A stretch of 45,109 bases of DNA from an uncultured Duncaniella sp. (GTDB lineage: Bacteria > Bacteroidota > Bacteroidia > Bacteroidales > Muribaculaceae), in the NCBI GenBank assembly GCA_910584825.1, contig CAJUCI010000021.1, positions 1 through 45,109 of the forward strand. Direction: 5' to 3'. The position numbers and the translations under genes were made by a program. Shown here piece by piece: positions 25,539 through 31,585 of the stretch (position 1 is the first letter of the stretch; every line of letters starts with the position of its first letter). The notes beneath the pieces were generated by a model. It saw nothing but the letters and a program-made list of their open reading frames with translations, did not search any database and was not told the origin of the DNA.

Positions 25539-26621
25539 ATGGAACAAGAAGTAACCCTTATGAAAGGCAATGAGGCGATAGCCCATGCAGCCGTGCGCTA
25601 CGGCGTGGACGGCTATTTCGGCTATCCCATCACGCCTCAGAGCGAGATACTCGAGACCCTCGAGGAGCTAATGCCGTGGGACACCACCGGCATGGTAGTG
25701 CTCCAGGCCGAGAGCGAAATCGCCGCAATCAACATGGTATATGGCGGAGCCGCCACGGGCAAGGCCTGCATGACATCGTCGTCAAGCCCCGGCATCAGCC
25801 TCAAGCAGGAAGGCATATCCTACATCGCCGCCGGCGAACTCCCTGCCCTCATCATCAACTGCATGCGCGGAGGCCCCGGCCTCGGCACCATACAACCGTC
25901 GCAGAGCGACTATTTCCAGGCCACCAAGGGCGGAGGCCACGGCGACTACCGCCTCATAGTCCTCGCCCCCGCATCCGTGCAGGAGATGGCCGACTTCGTG
26001 GGCCTCGGCTTTGACCTCGCATTCAAATACCGCAACCCCGTCATGATGCTTGCCGACGGCGTGGTGGGCCAGATGATGGAGCGCGTCAAGCTCCCCGCAC
26101 CGCGCCCGCGCCGCACCGACGACGAGATAGCCCGCACATGCCCCTGGGCCGTGACAGGCCGCCCCGAATGGCGCAAGCCCAACATCATGACCACCCTCGA
26201 GCTTGTCCCCCAGGCCATGGAAGACCACAACAAGCATCTGCAGGAGAAATACCGCCTCATCGAGCAGAACGAAGCCCGCTGTGAGGAACACTTCACCGAC
26301 GACGCCGAATACCTCATCGTAGCCTTCGGATGCGTGGCCCGCATATGTCAGAAAGCCGTCGAAGAGGCCCGCGCCGCCGGCATCAAGGTAGGCCTGCTCC
26401 GCCCCATCACCCTCTGGCCCTTCCCCGCCGGCGAAATCAAGCGTCTGAGCAAACAGGTCAAGGGAATACTCGTAGTCGAGCTTAACGCCGGCCAGATGAT
26501 TGAGGACGTGCGCCTGAGCCTCGACGAAATCAAGCCCGTCCACCACTTCGGACGCATGGGCGGCATAGTCATGGACCCCGACGAGGTGCTCGTCGCACTT
26601 AAAGAAAGGTTTGAGTTATGA
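25539..26621 (+). CDS. vorB: 2-oxoacid:ferredoxin oxidoreductase alpha subunit (VorB/KorA type)
   Basis: A 360-residue subunit with the pyrimidine-binding domain I (GNEAIAHAAVRYGVDGYFGY, then PITPQSEI), the VYGGAATGKACMTSSSSPG loop, and a C-terminal domain II (LIVAFGCVARICQKAVEEAR). Bacteroidales homologues are usually named after branched-chain 2-oxoacid (VorB) or 2-oxoglutarate (KorA) substrates; sequence alone does not decide. The reaction is reversible: CoA-dependent oxidative decarboxylation giving reduced ferredoxin, or reductive carboxylation. Its stop overlaps the beta start (ATGA). Confidence 0.93.
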   Translation: MEQEVTLMKGNEAIAHAAVRYGVDGYFGYPITPQSEILETLEELMPWDTTGMVVLQAESEIAAINMVYGGAATGKACMTSSSSPGISLKQEGISYIAAGELPALIINCMRGGPGLGTIQPSQSDYFQATKGGGHGDYRLIVLAPASVQEMADFVGLGFDLAFKYRNPVMMLADGVVGQMMERVKLPAPRPRRTDDEIARTCPWAVTGRPEWRKPNIMTTLELVPQAMEDHNKHLQEKYRLIEQNEARCEEHFTDDAEYLIVAFGCVARICQKAVEEARAAGIKVGLLRPITLWPFPAGEIKRLSKQVKGILVVELNAGQMIEDVRLSLDEIKPVHHFGRMGGIVMDPDEVLVALKERFEL

Positions 26622-27388
26622 CAAAGGAAGAAATCAAGCAGGCAGGCACCGTCGTAGCGTGCAAGCCGCGTCTGCTCAACGATAACACCATGCACTACTG
26701 CCCCGGCTGCTCGCACGGCGTGGTGCACAAGCTCGTGGCCGAAGTCATCGAAGAGATGGGAGCCGAGCACATAGCCATCGCCATCGCCCCGGTGGGATGC
26801 GCCGTGATGGCCTACAACTACATCGACGTCGACTGGATAGAGGCCGCCCACGGACGCGCCCCCGCCATCGCCACAGCCGTCAAGCGTCTCAACCCCTCGC
26901 GCCTGGTGTTCACCTACCAGGGCGACGGCGACCTCGCCGCCATCGGCACCGCCGAGACAATCCACGCCGCCAACCGCGGCGAGAACATAGCCATAATCTT
27001 CATCAACAACGGCATCTACGGCATGACCGGCGGCCAGATGGCCCCGACCACCCTCGAAGGCATGGTGACATCCACCACCCCCTACGGACGCCGCGTCGAC
27101 CTCAACGGCTACCCCCTCAACATCACCGACCTGATGGCACGCCTCCCGGGCACATGTTACGTCACCCGCCAGAGCGTCCACACCGCCCCCGCCGTCAAAA
27201 AGACCAAGAAAGCCATACGACAGGCTTTTGAAAACTCTATGGCCGGGAAAGGCACATCGGTAGTCGAAGTGGTCTCAACCTGCGTGTCAGGCTGGAAGAT
27301 GACCCCCGAAAAGGCCAACGAATGGATGGCCGAGCATATGCTTGAGAAATATCCGCTCGGCGACCTCAAGAACGTCGATAACGAGTAA
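26618..27388 (+). CDS. 2-oxoacid:ferredoxin oxidoreductase beta (TPP-binding) subunit
   Basis: A 256-residue subunit with CPGCSHG near the N terminus, the thiamine-diphosphate motif beginning GDGDLAAIG (about residue 108) and ending IIFINNGIYGMTGGQ, and the typical SCVSG-like motif near the end (TCVSGWKMTP). It binds TPP and Mg2+ and forms the catalytic core with the alpha subunit. Overlaps the alpha gene by 4 nt and precedes the gamma gene by 14 nt. Confidence 0.94.
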   Translation: MTKEEIKQAGTVVACKPRLLNDNTMHYCPGCSHGVVHKLVAEVIEEMGAEHIAIAIAPVGCAVMAYNYIDVDWIEAAHGRAPAIATAVKRLNPSRLVFTYQGDGDLAAIGTAETIHAANRGENIAIIFINNGIYGMTGGQMAPTTLEGMVTSTTPYGRRVDLNGYPLNITDLMARLPGTCYVTRQSVHTAPAVKKTKKAIRQAFENSMAGKGTSVVEVVSTCVSGWKMTPEKANEWMAEHMLEKYPLGDLKNVDNE

Positions 27389-27402
27389 AGCGCATCTGAG
27401 TT

Positions 27403-27942
27403 ATGAAAGAAGAAATCATTATAGCCGGTTTCGGCGGACAGGGAGTCCTCTCGATGGGCAAGATACTGGCCTACGCCGGACTGATGGACGACCTCGAGGT
27501 CACATGGATGCCCTCCTACGGCCCCGAGCAGCGCGGAGGCACAGCCAACGTGACCGTCATACTCTCCGACGCCCCCATCTCAAGCCCCGTGCTCAACAGC
27601 TACGACACCGCCGTCATACTCAACCAGCAGAGCCTCGACAAATTCGAGAGCAAAGTCAAGCCCGGCGGCACACTCATCTACGACCCCTACAGCATCCACC
27701 ACGCCCCCACTCGCACCGACATCACCATAGTGCCCGTCGACGCGATGGAGGCCACGTTTGAGCTGTCATCGTCAAAGAGCTACAACATGGTGCTCCTCGG
27801 CGCGCTCATCAAGGTACGCCCGCTCGTAAGCGTCGACGCCGTCATGCGCGGCCTTAAAAAGACCCTCCCCGAGCGACATCACCACCTCCTCCCCGTCAAC
27901 AAAGAAGCAATCCTCCGCGGCATGGAGCTTCCCAAACTCTAA
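27403..27942 (+). CDS. 2-oxoacid:ferredoxin oxidoreductase gamma subunit
   Basis: A 179-residue subunit with the family start IIIAGFGGQGVLSMGKILAY, PSYGPEQRGGTANVTVILSD, and NMVLLGALIKV later. In this family the gamma domain closes the CoA side of the active site. It is the last gene of the operon. An imperfect hairpin at 28094-28137 and repeat sequence follow rather than a classic terminator. Confidence 0.93.
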   Translation: MKEEIIIAGFGGQGVLSMGKILAYAGLMDDLEVTWMPSYGPEQRGGTANVTVILSDAPISSPVLNSYDTAVILNQQSLDKFESKVKPGGTLIYDPYSIHHAPTRTDITIVPVDAMEATFELSSSKSYNMVLLGALIKVRPLVSVDAVMRGLKKTLPERHHHLLPVNKEAILRGMELPKL

Positions 27943-27962
27943 TCCCATGCCGATACAACTAC

Positions 27963-27988
27963 TGTAGGAGCGACGGCTTTAGCCGTTG
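27963..27988 (+). repeat. REP-like hairpin, + orientation
   Basis: TGTAGGAGC followed by CGACGGCTTTAGCCGTTG, a GTAG-headed imperfect palindrome as in REP elements. The inverted counterpart at 29980-30003 matches over 20 bases. Confidence 0.8.
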
Positions 27989-28018
27989 AAACGTGGCGAA
28001 GAATTCGTGCCTGAGAAA

Positions 28019-28047
28019 GGGACACAAAAGGACAAAAGCTACACAAG
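28019..28047. repeat. GGACAAAAG-family intergenic repeat
   Basis: GGGACACAAAAGGACAAAAG continuing to CTACACAAG. It is related to the hairpin arms at 15150 and 35933 and is present inverted at 29926-29950. Confidence 0.7.
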
Positions 28048-28093
28048 AAACACAAGAGCTAATTTTCAGTTAGCTTGGTCATATCATATCAAG

Positions 28094-28137
28094 TGAGTTG
28101 CAGAACTTAGTTTATCAAAATTAAGTCCTGCAACTCA
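28094..28137. terminator. Hairpin after the oxidoreductase operon
   Basis: TGAGTTGCAGAACTTA (28094-28109) pairs with TAAGTCCTGCAACTCA (28122-28137) with one mismatch. Only a weak T-rich tail follows (ATTCGTTTAT). It may be the transcription end of the upstream operon. Confidence 0.5.
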
Positions 28138-28227
28138 TTCGTTTATACCATACTCGGAGTACGCCTCACTGCGATCGGTGGACTTCCGTGCGTCGGAGAT
28201 GCTTATCAGATTTATTTGTGCAATATG

Positions 28228-29082
28228 TCAAGGCACGCTTGCCGTGCGGTTTAGCTTTGGGCTGCGGAGCACGGCGTACCGCGATAATGGGAGCGGATGA
28301 GGGGAGACAGGAGCACAGGAGCACTGTCTTGGAGACGGGAGCACGGGAGAGCGAGGGGAGAGGGTGATGATTGTGACGAGGGGAGTGTCTGCATCGTCAT
28401 TGCTTTCGTCGCAGCCTTTGTCGCGCTGCCGCGCTCCCACTGTTTCAAAGCTGTGGATGCGGGAGGATGGCCACGGTGGGTGAGGGCTGTGGCTTTTTTG
28501 GGGCGATTTGGAGCTTTGGCTTTTCCGTGAGGATTCGGTGCTTTGGATTAGCAGGCCGGGCGGGAGGGTTTTGGGCGGGGAGTCGGCTCGGAGGTGGATA
28601 ATCAGGAAGCCTGACCTGTCGAGGATGGGGAAGAGAACGGAGCAGACTTTCTGGAAGTTGTCGGGGGATTTGAGGAGTGGGGAGTAGGTTTTGGCCTGAT
28701 GGGCGTTGAGCAGGAGCATGAAGGCGGGGGTGCTTCCGCGAATGCTTCTGACTTGCCTGTAGGTGATTGGGCGGAGGCGGGGATTGCGACCCTTGACTGC
28801 CTGACGGACGGGGGTGCAGCGGATGGCTGTGGCTCCCTCCGGGGAGGTGGCGAGCCTGTAGCGGAGGTAGCTGTCGAGAATGGCGGTGCTGTCGTGGCCG
28901 GGGTGGTCGATGATGACCGTGGGGCGGGGACGTGCACGGCGGTTCTTTTCGAGGGTGGATATGACGGCTTTCTCGGCGGGCGTCAGTTGCCTGCCGAGAA
29001 ATTTCCTGAAGCTGTGGCACCATATGTCGGGGATGCACGGCTTACGAGAAACGCTGGATGTTATGAGCCTCCGTGAATGCAT
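28228..29082 (-). CDS. Orphan protein, possible degenerate terminase-like ATPase
   Basis: A 284-residue frame from ATG 29082, with C-rich third codon positions like neighbouring genes through about residue 175, then a Ser/Pro/Lys-rich tail of poor coding quality. I do not recognise it. The order of segments resembles a terminase large-subunit motor: LTPAEKAVISTLEKNRR (pre-P-loop helix), VIIDHPGHDSTAI at the Walker A position but lacking the Lys, RSIRGSTPAFMLLLNAHQ at the RG/Walker B position but lacking Asp-Glu, and VLFPILDRSGFLIIH near motif III. If the likeness holds, it could not hydrolyse ATP in the usual way. A -7 box lies only 4 nt before the ATG, so the mRNA would be nearly leaderless. 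Confidence 0.5.
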   Translation of the reverse strand: MHSRRLITSSVSRKPCIPDIWCHSFRKFLGRQLTPAEKAVISTLEKNRRARPRPTVIIDHPGHDSTAILDSYLRYRLATSPEGATAIRCTPVRQAVKGRNPRLRPITYRQVRSIRGSTPAFMLLLNAHQAKTYSPLLKSPDNFQKVCSVLFPILDRSGFLIIHLRADSPPKTLPPGLLIQSTESSRKSQSSKSPQKSHSPHPPWPSSRIHSFETVGARQRDKGCDESNDDADTPLVTIITLSPRSPVLPSPRQCSCAPVSPHPLPLSRYAVLRSPKLNRTASVP

Positions 29083-29086
29083 GGTG

Positions 29087-29094
29087 CAAAGGTA
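29087..29094 (-). promoter_or_regulatory. -7 box directly before the orphan gene
   Basis: TACCTTTG then CACC then ATG on the - strand. The consensus fits TAnnTTTG and the start site would fall at or near the start codon (leaderless). No -33 TTTG is seen. Confidence 0.5.
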
Positions 29095-29199
29095 AGGAAT
29101 GAGCACGGGCTTTTGGTGCGATAATATCGCTGACCGAGCTAAAGCTCGGGAGCACGGGGACAAAAAAGAAGCACCAATGGGAAAGACGGGAGAACGGGA

Positions 29200-29297
29200 G
29201 ACAGGTGCACCAATCGAGTGACGAGGGGAGTGAGAACTGGGACAGGTGCACAGGAGCACAAAGACGGGAGCACGGGGGAACGAGAGACAGGTGCACC
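29200..29297. repeat. Three direct GACAGGTGCAC repeats
   Basis: GACAGGTGCAC occurs at 29200-29210, 29241-29251 and 29286-29296, within purine-rich GGGAG/GAGCAC text. Similar GGAGACAGGAGCACAGGAGC text occurs near 28.3 kb, on the other side of the orphan gene. Confidence 0.65.
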
Positions 29298-29311
29298 GTT
29301 AAGTAGGTCGA

Positions 29312-29608
29312 GAAGCCACGGAGTGGCGGTGTATTATTAGCCCCACCACGAGCGAGGACGGTGGATTGCCCGCAGGGCTAAATCCGCCGGCTCGCGAGGC
29401 GTGGGGTTTGCGCGAGGCTGCCACGTGGGCGTCGAAGACGTCCTATAGATGCCGAGGTCACACAATAGGGATATTTGCAGGACATCTTCGATGCCCGCAA
29501 TGAGTCAATCAAGACAACCCCACGCCTCGCGATGCGGGAACTATGGCCCTGCGGGCCGTTCCCGCATACGCTCGTGGTGGGGCTTCTACTACATCGCCGC
29601 TTCGCGGC
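29312..29608. repeat. Large nested palindromic element
   Basis: The left arm (29312-29406) and right arm (29518-29608) are imperfect inverted copies: CCCCACCACGAGCG (29341) with CGCTCGTGGTGGGG (29569), GCCCGCAGGGC (29368) with GCCCTGCGGGC (29546), CTCGCGAGGCGTGGGG (29391) with CCCCACGCCTCGCGA (29518). In the loop a second inverted pair, GGGCGTCGAAGACGTCCT (29427) and AGGACATCTTCGATGCCC (29479), matches 16 of 18. The fold would be a long, branched hairpin. Several weak open frames cross it, but none looks like a gene. Confidence 0.8.
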
Positions 29609-29640
29609 TCGGCTACCACGCAGTCAGGAACACAGCTCAA

Positions 29641-29880
29641 TAACACTGTCACATTTTACCGCTCTATAACGTGGCTCAGCAAGAATACAGCTCAATAACG
29701 CTGACCTGTCACGGATATGGCTACATAACATGGCCCGGGCTAGGATACACCTCAGTAACGCTGACATGTCACGGATACGGCCACATAACATGGCTCGGGC
29801 TAGGATACACCTCAGTAACGCTGACATGTCACGGATACGGCTACATAACGTGCTCAGGCATCTACTATACTTCAATTTTG
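29641..29880. repeat. 60-bp tandem repeat array, four units
   Basis: Units at 29641, 29701, 29761 and 29821 have an exact 60-bp period. The second and third differ at only a few positions; the first and the 3' half of the fourth are degenerate. The shared core is GCTGACATGTCACGGATACG and CACCTCAGTAACG. There are no variable spacers, so it is not CRISPR. The period is a multiple of three and frames stay open on both strands (20-residue protein repeats), but no supported gene start was found. Confidence 0.88.
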
Positions 29881-29925
29881 ACATGATTCAACAAAACTAT
29901 TCGTCAATTTTCTCTTTTGTTTCTT

Positions 29926-29950
29926 CTTGTCGCTTTTGTCCTTTTGTATC
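29926..29950. repeat. GGACAAAAG-family repeat, inverted copy
   Basis: CTTGTCGCTTTTGTCCTTTT then GTATC, the reverse complement type of the box at 28019-28047. Confidence 0.7.
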
Positions 29951-29979
29951 TCCCTCTGATACGTTGCTTCGCTCCATAT

Positions 29980-30003
29980 CGACGGCTAAAGCCGTCGCTC
30001 CTA
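29980..30003 (-). repeat. REP-like hairpin, inverted orientation
   Basis: On the - strand this reads TAGGAGC then GACGGCTTTAGCCGTCG, the inverted partner of 27963-27988. Together they bracket about 2 kb. Confidence 0.8.
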
Positions 30004-30017
30004 CCCTACCCTATACG

Positions 30018-30051
30018 AAAAAACCGGCTTCCTGCGTGGCAGGGAGCCGGT
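30018..30051 (-). terminator. Terminator of the thrS-infC-rpmI-rplT operon
   Basis: On the - strand, ACCGGCTCCCTGC and GCAGGAAGCCGGT form a 13-bp stem with one mismatch and a 3-nt loop, followed by a T-run (A-run at plus 30018-30023). It lies about 50 nt past the rplT stop. Confidence 0.9.
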
Positions 30052-30098
30052 AGAGGTTGCGTGCGCTCTCACCGGGGTGAGGGGCGACGGGATGTAGA

Positions 30099-30449
30099 TT
30101 AGGCGTTCTTCACCTTGTCAACAACGGCCTTGAATGCGGCGGGGTTGTTGAGGGCGAGGTCGGCGAGCACCTTGCGGTTAATCTCGATGCCGGCCTTGTG
30201 GATGAGGCCCATGAGCTTGGAGTAGGAAAGGTCCTCGAGACGGGCTGCTGCATTGATACGCTGAATCCAGAGGGCGCGGAAGTTGCGCTTCTTGTCCTTG
30301 CGGTCACGGTAAGCGTAGGTGAGACCCTTCTCCCAGGTGTTCTTGGCTACGGTCCACACGTTGCGGCGGCAGCCGAAGTAGCCACGGGTGAGTTTGAGGA
30401 TTTTCTTGCGGCGAGCTCTTGAAGCTACATGATTGACTGATCTTGGCAT
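30099..30449 (-). CDS. rplT: 50S ribosomal protein L20
   Basis: A 116-residue basic protein that binds 23S rRNA early in 50S assembly. N-terminal PRSVNHVASRARRKKILKL and the ...RDRKDKKRNFRALWIQRINA segment are diagnostic. It closes the thrS-infC-rpmI-rplT operon and is followed by a strong terminator. An unusually long 165-nt spacer separates it from rpmI. Confidence 0.98.
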   Translation of the reverse strand: MPRSVNHVASRARRKKILKLTRGYFGCRRNVWTVAKNTWEKGLTYAYRDRKDKKRNFRALWIQRINAAARLEDLSYSKLMGLIHKAGIEINRKVLADLALNNPAAFKAVVDKVKNA

Positions 30450-30614
30450 TTTGTTACTGTTTTGTGAATGTCAGCGGCACGTTATGCTCTTGTTTAAATA
30501 TCTGGGTGGCTGAACATTCGGTTAACGGAATTTTGGAATTAAATCACGTTTTTCCCGATCTTTAGAACGAGTAAACGATGTCTTTGTGTGAGCTGAAAGT
30601 GTTCGCTACAAGAT

Positions 30615-30812
30615 TTACTTGATGGCGAGGAGCTCCTTGACGTTTGAAGCGTCGGCACGCGACACGAGCGAGAAGTGGGTAAGGTTGCGCTTCTGCTTTT
30701 TGGTCTTCTTGGTCAGGATGTGGCTCTTGAAGGCATGTTTTCTCTTGATCTTTCCTGATCCGGTAAGGGCGAACCTCTTTTTGGCACCGGAGTTAGTCTT
30801 AATCTTTGGCAT
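30615..30812 (-). CDS. rpmI: 50S ribosomal protein L35
   Basis: A 65-residue basic protein with the family start PKIKTNSGAKKRFALTGSGK and a KRKHAFKSHILTKKTKKQKR stretch. It is located between infC and rplT in the conserved translation operon. Spacers of about 158-165 nt on both sides are longer than usual for co-translated ribosomal genes. Confidence 0.98.
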   Translation of the reverse strand: MPKIKTNSGAKKRFALTGSGKIKRKHAFKSHILTKKTKKQKRNLTHFSLVSRADASNVKELLAIK

Positions 30813-30849
30813 TGTGATTGTAATTAAAAATATGATTTGATTCGTAACG

Positions 30850-30873
30850 GCCGGTGATCAATGCAGGACCGGC
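30850..30873 (-). promoter_or_regulatory. Small hairpin in the infC-rpmI spacer
   Basis: GCCGGT (30850-30855) pairs with ACCGGC (30868-30873) in the 158-nt leader before rpmI. In other bacteria L20 controls rpmI-rplT by binding an mRNA structure in this operon. Whether this hairpin serves that purpose is only a suggestion. Confidence 0.25.
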
Positions 30874-30970
30874 GCGCTGTTCTTTAGAGTTTAGTGGAGT
30901 AATGAGTTAATTGAGTCAACTGCCTGTAATCGACTTTGCCGACTTCTTTAACCTGTTACTCCGAGGTGAC

Positions 30971-31555
30971 CTACTTCTTCTTGGGGCTGAGCATGATAAT
31001 CATGCGCTTGCCTTCGAGGACGGGCATCTGGTCGACCTTGCCATACTCCTCGAGGTCGCTTGCAAAGCGGAGCAACAGTACCTCGCCCTGCTCCTTGAAG
31101 AGGATGGAACGGCCCTTGAAAAAGACGTAGGCCTTGACCTTGGCTCCCTCCTGGAGGAAACCTATGGCATGCTTGAGCTTGAAGTTGTAGTCGTGGTCGT
31201 CGGTCTGAGGTCCGAAACGTATCTCCTTGACTACGACTTTGGTGGCCTTGGCTTTCTGCTCCTTCTGACGCTTCTTCTGCTGATAGAGGAACTTCTGATA
31301 GTCAAGAATCTTGCACACGGGCGGGGCCGCGGTGGGCGAGATTTCCACGAGGTCGAGCTCCTGCTCTTCGGCCATCTTCAATGCCTCCTGGATGGAGTAG
31401 ATGCCTGTCTCAACGTTGTCACCTACGAGTCGCACTTCGCGGGCGCGGATGCGCTCATTGGTTGCGTAGGGGTCTTTCTCTTTGTTGGGCACAAAGGGGC
31501 GGCGCGGCCCGTTGTTGGGACGGGGAGGACGAGGGGTGAAAGGTTTTTTCTCCAT
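30971..31555 (-). CDS. infC: Translation initiation factor IF-3
   Basis: A 194-residue protein with an N domain (YATNERIRAREVRLVGDN, EALKMAEEQELDLVEISP), the linker helix, and a C domain (VVVKEIRFGPQTDDHDYNFK, FKGRSILFKEQG). It has an additional Pro/Arg-rich N-terminal extension (about residues 1-28) beyond the E. coli length of 180. Start is taken as ATG at 31555, not a rare AUU as in E. coli. Located 30 nt after thrS. Confidence 0.97.
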   Translation of the reverse strand: MEKKPFTPRPPRPNNGPRRPFVPNKEKDPYATNERIRAREVRLVGDNVETGIYSIQEALKMAEEQELDLVEISPTAAPPVCKILDYQKFLYQQKKRQKEQKAKATKVVVKEIRFGPQTDDHDYNFKLKHAIGFLQEGAKVKAYVFFKGRSILFKEQGEVLLLRFASDLEEYGKVDQMPVLEGKRMIIMLSPKKK

Positions 31556-31585
31556 TCAGAGGTGTTAAAGTGTCTTGTTTTAGGG

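Larger units (their letters stand above)
27943..30098. other. 2.15-kb repeat-dense island
   Basis: Between the gamma subunit gene and rplT lies sequence holding one candidate gene (28228-29082, -) and otherwise repeats: inverted REP-like hairpins at both ends (27963, 29980), inverted GGACAAAAG boxes just inside them (28019, 29926), an imperfect hairpin (28094-28137), GGGAGCACGGG- and GACAGGTGCAC-type short repeats (28.3 and 29.1-29.3 kb), a nested palindrome (29312-29608) and a 60-bp tandem array (29641-29880). No integrase or transposase was seen. Confidence 0.85.

Noticed and set aside
28228..29082. The orphan gene as a REP-associated tyrosine transposase
   Set aside because: Its position between inverted REP-like hairpins suggested this, but no His-hydrophobe-His motif or catalytic tyrosine context of Y1 transposases is visible.
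29641..29880. Regular repeats as a CRISPR array
   Set aside because: The whole 60-bp unit is repeated with no unique spacers, no cas genes lie nearby, and unit ends are degenerate. It is a plain tandem repeat.
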